Source: Streptomyces sp. NRRL B-3428 (lineage in GTDB: Bacteria > Actinomycetota > Actinomycetes > Streptomycetales > Streptomycetaceae). Taken from it: a stretch of 64,000 nt of DNA. Every line of letters starts with the position of its first letter. Position 1 is the first letter of the stretch. A program made the position numbers and the translations under genes. Below are positions 10,346 to 19,191 of this stretch, piece by piece. The notes beneath the pieces are model-generated. The model saw only the letters and a program-made list of their open reading frames with translations, did not search any database and was not told the DNA's origin. The DNA lies in NCBI GenBank assembly GCA_000721375.1, contig JOGW01000017.1, positions 62,001-126,000 on the forward strand, written 5' to 3'.

Positions 10346-10383
10346 CGGGCCGTCCATCCCCTGAACAGGGGACGGACGGCCCG
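10346..10383 (+). terminator. Hairpin terminator after ppa
   Basis: A 10-bp outer stem (CGGGCCGTCC with its complement), one A·C mismatch, then 5 more pairs and a 6-nt loop. It stands 49 nt after the ppa stop and before the next gene on the same strand. The T-run is short (TT), as is usual in Streptomyces. Confidence 0.7.
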
Positions 10384-10472
10384 TTCGCGTATACGTGAGG
10401 GGCGGGTGAGCCGGTTCGTGCATCCGTACGCATACTGGGCGTATTGGCCGTGCCGTGGATGGAGAAGAGGGC

Positions 10473-12101
10473 GTGACGACGGAGCCGGAGGCCGAGGACC
10501 GCAAACCGCAGTCCGATGAGGCGCGCAGTGCCTTCGCCCCCGTGGGCGGTGTCGAGACGGCTCCCGCGCCCGAGGTCGAGCAGCCGACCTCGGAGTTCAC
10601 CATTCCCGTAGGGCTGCGGATCCCGGCGGCTCCGGAGGCCGAGGCCTCGGCGTTCACGCCGCCGCACACCTATACGCACGGCGCCTTCACGCCGGCCGAG
10701 GGCATCCCCAGGGTGCGGCTCACCAAGGACGCGCCCTGGCAGGACCGGATGCGCACCATGCTGCGTACGCCGGTCACCGACCGCCCCGCGCCCGAGCCCA
10801 CACAGAAGGCGGACGAGGGTCCGGCTGTTCCGCGTGTGCTCGACCTGACCCTGCGTATCGGCGAACTGCTGCTCGCGGGCGGTGAGGGGGCCGAGGACGT
10901 GGAAGCCGCGATGTTCGCGGTCTGCCGCTCGTACGGGCTCGACCGCTGCGAGCCGAACGTCACCTTCACGCTGCTGTCCATCTCGTACCAGCCCTCGCTG
11001 GTGGACGACCCTGTGACGGCCTCCAGGACCGTACGGCGGCGCGGCACCGACTACACACGGCTGCAGGCCGTGTACCACCTGGTCGACGACATCAGCGCCG
11101 AGGAGATCGACGTCTCCCTTGAGGAGGCGTACCGGACGCTGGCGCAGATCCGGCGTAACCGGCACCCGTATCCGGGGTGGGTCCTGACGCTGGCCAGCGG
11201 GCTGCTCGCAGGTGCGGCATCCGTCCTGGTCGGTGGTGACACCGTGGTGTTCATCGCGGCGATGATCGCCGCGATGCTCGGCGACCGGCTCGCGTGGCTG
11301 TGTGCCGGGCGAGGGCTGCCGGAGTTCTACCAGTTCGTGGTCGCGGCGATGCCGGCGGCCGCGATGGGTGTGGTGCTCACGCTCGCCCATACGTCGAACG
11401 TCAGCGGCTCCGCGGTGATCACCGGTGGGCTCTTCGCGCTGCTGCCGGGACGCGCCCTGGTGGCGGGCGTGCAGGACGGTCTGACCGGCTACTACATCAC
11501 CGCGGCGGCCCGGCTCCTGGAGGTCATGTACTTCTTCGTGGCCATCGTGGTCGGTGTGCTGTCGGTGCTGTATCTGGGCGTACAGCTGGGTGCCAAGCTG
11601 GATCCGGATGTGGCGCTGCAGATCACCGAGCGGCCCGTGGCGCAGATCCTGGCGTCGATGGCGCTCTGTCTGACCTTCGCCGTGCTGCTCCAGCAGGAGC
11701 GGTCCTCGGTGCTCGTCGTGACGCTCAACGGGGGCGTGGCCTGGGCGATCTACGGGGCGCTGCACTATGCGGGCGGTATCTCGCCCGTCGCTTCGACCGC
11801 TGTGGCGGCCGGGGTGGTGGGTCTTTTCGGGCAGCTCTTCTCGCGCTACCGGTTCTCGTCCGCGCTGCCGTACATCACGGCGGCGATCGGGCCGCTGCTG
11901 CCGGGTTCCTCGACGTACTTCGGCGTGCTGTCGATCGCCCAGAACGATGTACAGAGCGGCCTCGGCGCGCTCACCCGGGCGGCGGCCACGGCGATGGCCA
12001 TCGCGATCGGGGTGAACCTGGGAAGCGAGATCTCCCGGCTGCTGCTGCGGGTGCCGGGAGCTGCGGGACGGCGGGCGGCCAAGCGGACCCGAGGGTTCTG
12101 A
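10473..12101 (+). CDS. Threonine/serine exporter family protein (ThrE type)
   Basis: About 542 residues. The first ~120 are acidic and Pro-rich. The next ~140 form the ThrE N-terminal region (RIGELLLAGGEGAEDVEAAMFAVCRSYGL) and the rest are about ten membrane segments in two groups, matching the ThrE_1 and ThrE_2 halves fused in one chain. The family exports threonine and serine in corynebacteria; the substrate here is unproven. I start at the GTG at 10473 behind GGAGAAGAGG; an in-frame GTG at 10455 would precede that site. Its stop is 25 bp from the convergent DedA gene. Confidence 0.85.
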   Translation: MTTEPEAEDRKPQSDEARSAFAPVGGVETAPAPEVEQPTSEFTIPVGLRIPAAPEAEASAFTPPHTYTHGAFTPAEGIPRVRLTKDAPWQDRMRTMLRTPVTDRPAPEPTQKADEGPAVPRVLDLTLRIGELLLAGGEGAEDVEAAMFAVCRSYGLDRCEPNVTFTLLSISYQPSLVDDPVTASRTVRRRGTDYTRLQAVYHLVDDISAEEIDVSLEEAYRTLAQIRRNRHPYPGWVLTLASGLLAGAASVLVGGDTVVFIAAMIAAMLGDRLAWLCAGRGLPEFYQFVVAAMPAAAMGVVLTLAHTSNVSGSAVITGGLFALLPGRALVAGVQDGLTGYYITAAARLLEVMYFFVAIVVGVLSVLYLGVQLGAKLDPDVALQITERPVAQILASMALCLTFAVLLQQERSSVLVVTLNGGVAWAIYGALHYAGGISPVASTAVAAGVVGLFGQLFSRYRFSSALPYITAAIGPLLPGSSTYFGVLSIAQNDVQSGLGALTRAAATAMAIAIGVNLGSEISRLLLRVPGAAGRRAAKRTRGF

Positions 12102-12126
12102 CCGCCCCGCTCCTGTACAGAGGGCT

Positions 12127-12819
12127 TCAGCGCTTGGCGTGACGGCCGCGCTGCGGGGGCGCCGGGGCGGCGCCCGGGCCGTCGGCGGCAGCGGCCTTCT
12201 TCGACTTCGAGCGGGCGCGCAGGTACTCGATCGCGATCGGTACGACCGAGATCAGGACGATCAGGATCAGGATCGCCTCGATGTTCTTGTGCACGAACTC
12301 GACCTTGCCCAGGGCCGCGCCGAGCAGGGTGACGCCCGCGCCCCAGAGGATGCCGCCGATGATGTTGAACGTGATGAACGAGCGGTAGTTCATCCGGCTG
12401 ACGCCCGCGATGATCGGCGTGAACGTCCGCACGATCGGTACGAAGCGGGCCAGGACCAGCGACTTCGGTCCGTACTTCTCAAAGAATTCATGCGCCTTCG
12501 TCACGTTCTCCTGCTTGAACAGGCGTGAGTCCGGGCGGTTGAAGAGCGAGGGTCCGACCTTGCGGCCGAAGAGGTAGCCGGCCTGGTCGCCCAGGATCGC
12601 CGCGATGCAGACCAGGGTCACGACCAGCCACAGCGGGGTGTCCAGCTTGTTCGTCACGACCAGCAGGCCGGTGGTGAACAGCAGGGAGTCGCCCGGCAGG
12701 AAGAAGCCGATGAGCAGCCCCGACTCGGCGAAGACGATCGCCAGCAGGCCCCAGAGCCCGAACTGGTTCAGCAGGTAGTCCGGATCGAGCCAGCTCGGTC
12801 CGAGCGCAAGCGTCGTCAT
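12127..12819 (-). CDS. DedA-family membrane protein
   Basis: 231 residues with the DedA/SNARE-associated core: FAESGLLIGFFLPGDSLLF, GDQAGYLFGRKVG, and the signature ARFVPIVRTFTPIIAGVSRMNYRSF (seen here in pieces), plus a hydrophobic C-terminal helix and a basic tail. DedA proteins are now linked to lipid-carrier (undecaprenyl-phosphate) or phospholipid recycling and to membrane potential; that role is inferred. The ATG at 12819 has AGGAG upstream; a longer open frame to 12966 lacks a good site. Convergent with the ThrE-type gene. Confidence 0.9.
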   Translation of the reverse strand: MTTLALGPSWLDPDYLLNQFGLWGLLAIVFAESGLLIGFFLPGDSLLFTTGLLVVTNKLDTPLWLVVTLVCIAAILGDQAGYLFGRKVGPSLFNRPDSRLFKQENVTKAHEFFEKYGPKSLVLARFVPIVRTFTPIIAGVSRMNYRSFITFNIIGGILWGAGVTLLGAALGKVEFVHKNIEAILILIVLISVVPIAIEYLRARSKSKKAAAADGPGAAPAPPQRGRHAKR

Positions 12820-13016
12820 CACGGGTCCGGACTCCTGAGGGGGTGTTGTGGGCATGAAGGCACGGCTGGCGCGACAGGCGCAGCCGCACAAAGTTATCAA
12901 CGCAAGGAGACCGGACCAGGTTCCACCGGGGGGTTTCCAGGATGCACGGTGAGTGAAGAGGGGCAAAGCTCTGCAGGTGAGGGGTGGTGTGACGGGACGT
13001 ACGGAAGGGGCAGCTG

Positions 13017-13385
13017 ATGGGTATCGAGGAGTATGGCGGCGGGCAGGGCGCGCAGTCCGATGTACTGGTGGTGACGACCAATGACGTGCCCGGCTACCAG
13101 GTGCAGCAGGTGATCGGCGAGGTCTTCGGGCTCACGGTGCGGTCACGTCATCTGGGCAGCCAGATCGGGGCCGGGCTGAAGTCGATGATCGGCGGGGAGC
13201 TCAAGGGTCTGACGAAGACGCTGGTCGAGACGCGGAACCAGGCCATGGAGCGGCTTGTCGAGCAGGCCAGGGCCCGGGGCGCGAACGCGGTGCTGATGTT
13301 CCGCTTCGATGTCACGGAGGCGGCGGATGTGGGCACCGAGGTGTGTGCGTACGGGACGGCTGTGGTGATCACCCGGGTGCAGTGA
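13017..13385 (+). CDS. YbjQ family protein (DUF74)
   Basis: 122 residues of the YbjQ/heavy-metal-binding-like family: VLVVTTNDVPGYQVQQVIGEVFG at the start, a central GGELKGLTKTLVETRNQAMERL helix and RARGANAVLMFRFDVTE near the end. Proteins of this fold form pentamers; no reaction is established. Divergent from the DedA gene with 197 bp between starts, and convergent with tipA. Good ribosome site AAGGGGCAG. Confidence 0.88.
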   Translation: MGIEEYGGGQGAQSDVLVVTTNDVPGYQVQQVIGEVFGLTVRSRHLGSQIGAGLKSMIGGELKGLTKTLVETRNQAMERLVEQARARGANAVLMFRFDVTEAADVGTEVCAYGTAVVITRVQ

Positions 13386-13441
13386 CTGCTCCCGGCTCCC
13401 TGACCCCCGATCCCTGATCCCTGATCCCTGATCCAGGGAAG

Positions 13442-13480
13442 CCGACAAGGGGCGCCCGCCTGTGCGGGGCCCCTTGCCGG
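13442..13480. terminator. Bidirectional terminator between YbjQ gene and tipA
   Basis: Imperfect long inverted repeat (CCGACAAGGGGC... against ...GCCCCTTGCCGG) with about 16 paired positions, placed between two convergent stop codons and abutting the tipA stop. The preceding 13405-13437 is a short run of GATCCCT units without visible function. Confidence 0.65.
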
Positions 13481-13912
13481 TTATGCGTGGCGGATGCCGT
13501 TCGCGAGGATCGCGTCGCGCAGGTAGGTCGCGAGTCCGGGACGGATGGCGTCGTACGTGGCGGTGAACCGCTCGTCGGACACGTACATCTCGCCGAGGTT
13601 CGCGTGCATCTCGTGCGAGCACTCGTAGTGGGCGCCCGTGATGAACAGCCGGTGCTGCTCGGCCACGTCCATCGCCTGCTCGGACTCGGCGGGGACGCCT
13701 GCGGCGAGGAGGTCGGCCATCCTGCCGTGGATGGCGTTCATCTCGTCGTTGATCCGCTGCCAGTCCTCCTTGGTGTAGGAGGCCGCCTTGCGCTGTGACT
13801 CGCGGTACGCGTCGGTGTCGCCCCAGCGCTCCCTGACCTCGTCCTCGTACTGGTCCGGGTCGTGGTCGCCGAAGACCTCGAACTTCTCCTCGGGCGTGAG
13901 GTTGATGCCCAT
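13481..13912 (-). CDS. tipA: TipAS, ligand-binding domain made from an internal start
   Basis: An in-frame ATG at 13912 (codon 110, MGINLTPEEKF) is preceded by GGAGG (13921-13925, minus strand) at 8-nt spacing, so the domain can be translated alone as a 143-residue protein. In S. lividans such a product, TipAS, is made in excess over TipAL and sequesters drug without binding DNA. The internal ribosome site supports the same here; production itself is inferred. Confidence 0.75.
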   Translation of the reverse strand: MGINLTPEEKFEVFGDHDPDQYEDEVRERWGDTDAYRESQRKAASYTKEDWQRINDEMNAIHGRMADLLAAGVPAESEQAMDVAEQHRLFITGAHYECSHEMHANLGEMYVSDERFTATYDAIRPGLATYLRDAILANGIRHA

Positions 13913-14239
13913 CTTCTTCGCCTCCATGGCTTGTTCGACGGCCGTGGCCATCTTCTGCAGTTGCTCGATACGGCCGGACAGCAGGCCGTGCTGGCGCCGC
14001 AGATGTTCCTGCGGGTCCACACCGGGGTCGTCGAGCAGCACCTTGACCTCCTCCAGCGGGAAACCCAGCTCGCGGTAGAAGAGGATCCGCTGCAGCCGGT
14101 CGAGGTCCTCGTCGCCGTAGCGCCGGTGGCCCGCGTGGCTGCGCTCGCTCGGGGAGAGCAGGCCGATCTCGTCGTAGTGGTGCAGGGTGCGCACCGTGAC
14201 GCCCGCGAGACGGGCGACCTGTCCGACCGAGTGGCTCAT
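13481..14239 (-). CDS. tipA: MerR-family thiopeptide-type regulator TipAL
   Basis: Transcription activator of the TipA class. Residues 1-75 are a MerR winged helix (SVGQVARLAGVTVRTLHHYDEIGLL), ~76-110 the coiled-coil dimer helix, and 111-252 the TipAS drug-binding domain (GINLTPEEKFEVFGD ... ATYLRDAILANGIRH). In Streptomyces lividans, thiopeptides such as thiostrepton bind covalently to Cys214 of this domain. Here Cys207 is kept (HYEC) but position 214 is Asn (MHANLGEM), so covalent capture is doubtful. Its promoter has the autoregulatory MerR layout (14293-14323). Divergent from the glutamate decarboxylase gene. Confidence 0.93.
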   Translation of the reverse strand: MSHSVGQVARLAGVTVRTLHHYDEIGLLSPSERSHAGHRRYGDEDLDRLQRILFYRELGFPLEEVKVLLDDPGVDPQEHLRRQHGLLSGRIEQLQKMATAVEQAMEAKKMGINLTPEEKFEVFGDHDPDQYEDEVRERWGDTDAYRESQRKAASYTKEDWQRINDEMNAIHGRMADLLAAGVPAESEQAMDVAEQHRLFITGAHYECSHEMHANLGEMYVSDERFTATYDAIRPGLATYLRDAILANGIRHA

Positions 14240-14292
14240 GGCTGCTCCGTCTCCTTACTGGTCAGTGCTGTCCGGTTCCCCGGTACGTCTTC

Positions 14293-14323
14293 ACCTTGAG
14301 GCCTCACGTTGCGTGAGGTGCAA
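14293..14323 (-). promoter_or_regulatory. tipA promoter with MerR-type operator
   Basis: On the minus strand TTGCAC (14318-14323) and CAAGGT (14293-14298) are separated by 19 nt, the over-long spacer that MerR activators untwist. Inside is the perfect dyad CCTCACG-N3-CGTGAGG (14302-14318). The -35 hexamer, dyad and 19-nt spacer agree with the thiostrepton-inducible ptipA of S. lividans as I remember it. Predicts autoactivation by TipAL. Confidence 0.85.
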
Positions 14324-14407
14324 GCCGGGAGAGTCGGAACTCGCTCGGGCTGATACATCCCGTATGCCCGTTTAGGGTGGCGAGGGGGTCCACCCGAGGA
14401 GTCGAGC

Positions 14408-15841
14408 ATGTCCCTGCACCGCGGCGGTACCCCGCACGACCACCACGCCGATGACACCGAACTGCGCCGGCTCGCCCTCAACCCCTTCCTCGGCGAGGCC
14501 AACCCCGTGAGCGGGATGACCGAGGCGCCGCCCCGGCACCGGCTGCCGGCCGGGCCGCTGCCGCCCTCGACCGCGTATCAGCTGGTCCATGACGAGCTGA
14601 TGCTCGACGGGAACGCCCGCCTCAACCTGGCCACCTTCGTCACCACCTGGATGGAGCCGCAGGCCGGTGTCCTGATGGCCGAGTGCCGGGACAAGAACAT
14701 GATCGACAAGGACGAGTACCCGCGTACCGCCGAACTGGAGCGGCGATGCGTGGCGATGCTCGCCGATCTGTGGCACGCCCCCGACCCGACGGCGGCCGTC
14801 GGCTGCTCGACCACGGGGTCCAGCGAGGCCTGCATGCTCGCCGGGATGGCGCTGAAGCGGCGCTGGACGAAGCGGAACGCCGACCGGTACCCCTCGCGCG
14901 ATGCGCGGCCCAATCTGGTGATGGGCGCGAACGTGCAGGTGTGCTGGGAGAAGTTCTGCAACTTCTGGGAGGTCGAGGCGCGGCTCGTGCCGATGGAGGG
15001 CGACCGCTTCCATCTGGACGCCGAGTCGGCGGTCGCGCTCTGCGACGAGAACACCATCGGAGTCGTGGCGGTGCTCGGCTCGACCTTCGACGGCTCGTAC
15101 GAACCGGTCGCGGAGATCTGTGCCGCGTTGGACTCCCTTCAGGAGCGGACAGGGCTCGATGTCCCCGTGCATGTGGACGGCGCCTCGGGCGCGATGATCG
15201 CTCCCTTCCTGGACGAGGATCTGGTGTGGGACTTCCGGCTGCCGCGGGTCGCGTCGATCAACACGTCCGGGCACAAGTACGGGCTCGTGTACCCGGGGGT
15301 GGGCTGGGCGCTCTGGCGCACGGCCGAGGAGCTGCCCGAGGAGCTGGTCTTCCGGGTCAACTACCTGGGCGGCGACATGCCGACGTTCGCCCTCAACTTC
15401 TCTCGGCCCGGGGCGCAGGTGGTCGCGCAGTACTACACCTTTCTGCGTCTCGGCCGTGAGGGCTACCGGGCCGTTCAGCAGGCCTCGCGGGATGTGGCGC
15501 GGGGCCTGGCCGAACGGATCGAGGCCATGGGTGACTTCCAACTGCTCACCCGGGGCGACCAGTTGCCGGTGTTTGCCTTCACGACGGCGTCGGATGTGTC
15601 GGCGTACGACGTGTTCGATGTGTCGCGGAGGCTGAGGGAGCGGGGGTGGCTGGTGCCGGCGTACACGTTTCCCGCCGACCGGGAGGATCTTTCGGTGCTG
15701 CGGGTGGTGTGCAGGAACGGGTTCTCTGCGGATCTGGCGGCGCTGTTGCTGGAGGACCTGCGCAGGGTGCTGCCGGAGCTCCGCCGTCAGTCGGGGCCGT
15801 TGGGCAGCGATGAGTCGGCGGCGACGGCGTTCCATCACTAG
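14408..15841 (+). CDS. gad: Glutamate decarboxylase
   Basis: PLP enzyme converting glutamate to GABA with proton consumption. The 477 residues are of normal length: CSTTGSSEACMLAGMALKRRW, HVDGASGAMIAPF and the PLP lysine K290 in SINTSGHKYGLVYPGVGW. Start at ATG 14408 behind CGAGGAG. Divergent from tipA with 168 bp between starts. Its last ~260 bp are overlapped on the other strand by the open frame of a small gene. The enzyme could serve acid tolerance or the GABA shunt; the sequence does not decide. Confidence 0.93.
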   Translation: MSLHRGGTPHDHHADDTELRRLALNPFLGEANPVSGMTEAPPRHRLPAGPLPPSTAYQLVHDELMLDGNARLNLATFVTTWMEPQAGVLMAECRDKNMIDKDEYPRTAELERRCVAMLADLWHAPDPTAAVGCSTTGSSEACMLAGMALKRRWTKRNADRYPSRDARPNLVMGANVQVCWEKFCNFWEVEARLVPMEGDRFHLDAESAVALCDENTIGVVAVLGSTFDGSYEPVAEICAALDSLQERTGLDVPVHVDGASGAMIAPFLDEDLVWDFRLPRVASINTSGHKYGLVYPGVGWALWRTAEELPEELVFRVNYLGGDMPTFALNFSRPGAQVVAQYYTFLRLGREGYRAVQQASRDVARGLAERIEAMGDFQLLTRGDQLPVFAFTTASDVSAYDVFDVSRRLRERGWLVPAYTFPADREDLSVLRVVCRNGFSADLAALLLEDLRRVLPELRRQSGPLGSDESAATAFHH

Positions 15842-15983
15842 GGGTGCGGGCCAGCTTCTCCGCATGCCGGGAGGCCAAGCCCCTGGTGCGGGCCTGCGAG
15901 AGCTCCGCACGGCGGTGCTTGGCCGTGGCGCGCTTTCGGCGGGCCGCGTCGATGCGTTCCTGGACGAGGTCGTCGACGTTCAT
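15579..15983 (-). CDS. Small basic protein, reading frame running antisense into gad
   Basis: The first ~48 codons (MNVDDLVQERIDAARRKRATAKHRRAELSQARTRGLASRHAEKL, cited only in part by family use) show strong G/C third-position bias and a charged helical composition, and start 16 nt after the upstream lipoprotein gene's stop behind GGAGCG. After about 15845 the bias vanishes, yet no stop appears until 15579, inside gad on the other strand. Either the real protein is ~48 residues and lost its stop, or it now carries an ~85-residue low-complexity Pro/Thr tail. Function unknown. Confidence 0.5.
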   Translation of the reverse strand: MNVDDLVQERIDAARRKRATAKHRRAELSQARTRGLASRHAEKLARTPSDGTPSPPTHRCPTAPTDGGAPAAPCAGPPATAPPDPQRTRSCTPPAAPKDPPGRRETCTPAPATPAPSASATHRTRRTPTHPTPS

Positions 15984-15999
15984 GGGTGGTGCGCTCCGA

Positions 16000-17253
16000 T
16001 CAGCTCGCGGGGATCATCGTGAAGCCATGCCAGTGGACGCCGTCCTTCGATATGCGGAAGGCGCCGTTTCCATAGCTGTCGCTCCACAGCCAGCCCAGCG
16101 GGGTGAGGTGGACGGAGCCGGATACTCCCGTGCCGGGATTGCCCTCGCGGAAGGTGCGGGCGCCGTCGGTGCTGGTCCAGACGCCCGACTCGCTGTAGAC
16201 GGTGAGCTTGGAGTCGTCCGAGACGAGAGCGCCGAGGATCGAGTTGGGCTTCACGCCCGGCCGGAACTTCCAGACCCGCTCCCAGGTGCCATCGGTGCGC
16301 AGCTTGTGGATCGTCAGCAAGCCGTTCTTCACGCCCTCGCCCTCGGGCACTTGACCGCGCTGCAGCGCGAACGTGCCTGCGCGGCCCGTGACCACCGTGA
16401 ACCCGAAGTGGTGCTCACCTCCCGGCTCCGGCACCCGGGACTCCCGCCAGGTGCGGCCGCGGTCGGAGCTGACCGCCAGCGTGGGCCGGCCGGTGTCGGG
16501 CGACTCTCCGTTGACGTAGAGGTCCGGTCCCCCGCTCTCGCCCGCCGGATACACCACTCCCTTCAGCGTCGGCTGTTGGGCCAGCGCCCGGTACTCGCCC
16601 GAGTCCGGCATGATCGCCGCGAGGCGGGCACGACCGCAGTTGTTGCCCTCGGCGTCCATGGCGAGGCAGGCCATGACGAGGGGGCTGCCAACTGGGACGG
16701 AGTCGATGGTGCCCGCCAAGGCCGTCGTGCCCTTGGTCCATGAGCGGCCGCCGTCATCGGTGTACCAAGTCCGGTCCACCGTCGCGTCCCTGCCTTCGGT
16801 GATCAGGGCCCGGCCGGGGCCCAGAACGACCAGGCCCGCCGTGACGCCCCAGTCCCGGCCCGTGTCGGCCAGGGGCGAGGTCTTCGCCACGCGCCACTTG
16901 CGCGCCCCCTTGTCGAGCACCGCGACGTGCTGCTCGCAGCCGGCGGTCGCCGGCTGGTCCTCGTCCTCGTCGGGGCACTGTGCGAGCAGCGCGAAGCCCG
17001 AGCCGTCCGCGGCGAAGCTCACCGCGTGGGCCCAGCCGGGCAGTCCGTCGGCGGACGGTATCCGCGGCGGCTCGATCCGCTTCGCGGGCGGCTGCGACGA
17101 CCCTGAGCCCTCGGCGGACCGGGAGCTCTCGGGCTGCGAGGCCTGCGCGCGGCCCAGCCCCCGGTCCGCGTCGGGATCGCTGCAGCCGACGAGGATGAGG
17201 GCGCTCGCACTCACCACGGCGGCCAACACTCGCTGTCCGTATACCCAGTTCAT
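16000..17253 (-). CDS. Secreted lipoprotein with sialidase-type Asp-box repeats
   Basis: 417 residues. The N-terminus (VYGQRVLAAVVSASALILVGC) is a lipoprotein signal peptide with lipobox LVGC. The mature part holds several Asp-box motifs (TDDGGRSW, SSDRGRTW, STDGARTF, SKDGVHW) spaced as in BNR/sialidase beta-propellers. Asp boxes are structural, and I cannot see the Arg triad of a true sialidase, so an adhesion or binding role is as likely as glycosidase activity. ATG 17253 follows GGGGGAG; the longer frame to 17484 lacks a signal. Runs into a small downstream gene. Confidence 0.8.
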   Translation of the reverse strand: MNWVYGQRVLAAVVSASALILVGCSDPDADRGLGRAQASQPESSRSAEGSGSSQPPAKRIEPPRIPSADGLPGWAHAVSFAADGSGFALLAQCPDEDEDQPATAGCEQHVAVLDKGARKWRVAKTSPLADTGRDWGVTAGLVVLGPGRALITEGRDATVDRTWYTDDGGRSWTKGTTALAGTIDSVPVGSPLVMACLAMDAEGNNCGRARLAAIMPDSGEYRALAQQPTLKGVVYPAGESGGPDLYVNGESPDTGRPTLAVSSDRGRTWRESRVPEPGGEHHFGFTVVTGRAGTFALQRGQVPEGEGVKNGLLTIHKLRTDGTWERVWKFRPGVKPNSILGALVSDDSKLTVYSESGVWTSTDGARTFREGNPGTGVSGSVHLTPLGWLWSDSYGNGAFRISKDGVHWHGFTMIPAS

Positions 17254-17392
17254 GACTCCCCCGGTCCCACGGCGCCGACCGCATCGGGCGGTCAGCAGGT
17301 ACTTCTGATACACCGCAGGCCGGGTTCGGGTTCCCCTTCTTCGCGAGGGATTCGGGAGGGATTTCGAGGCGCACCCCTCCACCGGCAGGCTC

Positions 17393-18232
17393 CTACCCGC
17401 TGAGCCGTCCGAACCGCCGTACCGCCAAGGGGAAGAACACCGCCACCAGCACCACCGGCCACACCACCGCCAGCAACGACGCATGCTCGGACGCCCACGA
17501 AGTCGCCGCGACCCCGCCCTCGTTGCCGAACAGGTCGCGTACCGCCGTGGCCGTCGCCGACATCGGGTTCCACTCGACGACCGCGCCCAGCCAGCCCGGC
17601 ATCGAATCCGGCGTCGCGAAGGCGTTGGAGAGGAAGCTGACCGGCCAGACCAGGATCTGCACAGCCATCACCAGCTCCGGCTTGCCCGCGATCATCGCGA
17701 GGTGGATGCCCATCCACAGCATCGCGAAGCGCAGCAGCAACAGCAGCCCCACAGCGGCAAGGACCGCCGCGAACGAACCGTGCCAGCGCCAGCCCACCGC
17801 GAGCCCCACCGCCATCAGCAGCACGAGCGAGAGCAGCGACTGGAGCATGTCCGCGGCCGAGCGGCCCACCAGGACGGCCCCGTTGGTCATCGGCAACGAG
17901 CGGAAGCGGTCCACCACACCCTTGTTGAGGTCCTGGGTGACCGCGACCATCGTGGCGTCCAGGCCGAACGCCATGGTCAGCGCGAACATGCCGGGCACCA
18001 GGTACTCGCGGTAGTCACCCTCGATCCCGATGCCGCCGCCCATGAGGTAGCCGAACATCAGGAGCAGCATCACGGGGAAGGCGAGACCCACCACGACCTG
18101 TACGGGCTGACGCGCCCAGTGCAGCAGCTCGCGCCGCGTCATGGTCCAGGAGTCGGTGAGCGCCCAGCCCAGGCGCGAGCCACCGGCTTCTCCGGCTCCC
18201 CCGACGGCCGCGGCCGTCATCGACGTACTCAT
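17393..18232 (-). CDS. ABC-2 type transporter permease (DrrB-like)
   Basis: 279 residues with six hydrophobic segments and the ABC-2 hallmark [36 protein letters not shown] and [22 protein letters not shown]. This is the membrane subunit of a drug or lipid exporter of the DrrAB type. Its ATG at 18232 overlaps the stop of the ATPase gene (ATGA), so the two are coupled. The substrate is unknown. Downstream 17254-17392 holds nothing recognisable. Confidence 0.9.
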   Translation of the reverse strand: MSTSMTAAAVGGAGEAGGSRLGWALTDSWTMTRRELLHWARQPVQVVVGLAFPVMLLLMFGYLMGGGIGIEGDYREYLVPGMFALTMAFGLDATMVAVTQDLNKGVVDRFRSLPMTNGAVLVGRSAADMLQSLLSLVLLMAVGLAVGWRWHGSFAAVLAAVGLLLLLRFAMLWMGIHLAMIAGKPELVMAVQILVWPVSFLSNAFATPDSMPGWLGAVVEWNPMSATATAVRDLFGNEGGVAATSWASEHASLLAVVWPVVLVAVFFPLAVRRFGRLSG

Positions 18233-19176
18233 GCGTCCTCCTTCTCGCCCGCCGCGGGACGCCCGGTCAGATCCAGGAACACCTCGTCCAGCGTCGGCCG
18301 CCGCAGCGCGATGTCCTCCGCCTCGATCCCGGCCTCCTGCAACGCCCGTACGACATGAGTGAGCGCCGCCATCCGGTCCGCGACCGGGGCGCTCAACAGC
18401 CGCCGGTCCTTGTCGACGGAGGTCTCGCCGGGCAACAGCCCGGCAGCGTGCTCCAGTTGGGCCGGATCGCGCAGGACCACGTCGATCCGGTCGCCGCCCG
18501 TCTTCGCCTTGAGCTCGTCCGAGGTCCCGTCCGCGATGACCCGGCCGTGGTCGACCACGGAGATACGGTGCGCCAGCTGGTCGGCCTCCTCCAGGTACTG
18601 GGTCGTCAGGAGCACGGTCGTACCGCCGCCGACCAGGGAGCGGACGGCGCTCCACACCTCATTGCGGCCCCGCGGGTCGAGCCCGGTGGTCGGCTCGTCC
18701 AGGAACAGCACCTCGGGGTCGGTGATCAGCGAGGCCGCGAGGTCGAGCCGGCGCCGCATGCCGCCGCTGTACTGCTTGACCGCCTTGCTCCCGGTGTCCG
18801 CGAGCCCGAACCGCTCGAGCAGCTCGTCCGCCCGGGCCCGCGCCCGCCGCGCGCCCAGGTGGTGGAGCCGGCCGAACATGTCCAGGTTCTGCCGCCCGCT
18901 GAGGTCCTCGTCCACCGCGGCGTGCTGCCCCAGCAGGCCGATGCGGCGGCGGACCGCGTCCGGGTCGCTCCGTACGTCGTAGCCGGCGACCCGCACCCGG
19001 CCCTCGTCGTGCCGCAGCAGGGTCGTCATGATGCGGACCGCGGTGGTCTTGCCCGCGCCGTTCGGGCCGAGTACGCCGTGCACGGTGCCTTGCTCGACGG
19101 TCAGGTCCAGGCCGTCGAGCGCCTTCTTCTCGCCGTAGACCTTTCGTACGCCTTCGACGGTGATCACGTCGGTCAT
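18229..19176 (-). CDS. ABC transporter ATP-binding protein (DrrA-like)
   Basis: 315 residues: Walker [30 protein letters not shown], signature [15 protein letters not shown], Walker [17 protein letters not shown], followed by the ~90-residue C-terminal extension typical of daunorubicin-resistance ATPases. Pairs with the permease gene that overlaps it. Two copies of the TAGTCAA-N2-TTGACTA palindrome (19192-19256) lie just upstream and a third lies before the PadR gene, so PadR repression of this exporter is strongly suggested. Confidence 0.94.
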   Translation of the reverse strand: MTDVITVEGVRKVYGEKKALDGLDLTVEQGTVHGVLGPNGAGKTTAVRIMTTLLRHDEGRVRVAGYDVRSDPDAVRRRIGLLGQHAAVDEDLSGRQNLDMFGRLHHLGARRARARADELLERFGLADTGSKAVKQYSGGMRRRLDLAASLITDPEVLFLDEPTTGLDPRGRNEVWSAVRSLVGGGTTVLLTTQYLEEADQLAHRISVVDHGRVIADGTSDELKAKTGGDRIDVVLRDPAQLEHAAGLLPGETSVDKDRRLLSAPVADRMAALTHVVRALQEAGIEAEDIALRRPTLDEVFLDLTGRPAAGEKEDA

Positions 19177-19191
19177 GAGCCTCCTCGTCTC

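Noticed and set aside
13405..13437. GATCCCT repeats as regulatory sites
   Set aside because: Simple short tandem sequence next to a terminator between convergent genes; no promoter to control.
16000..17253. True sialidase (neuraminidase)
   Set aside because: Asp boxes are present but I cannot identify the catalytic Arg triad and Tyr/Glu pair; kept as sialidase-like fold only.
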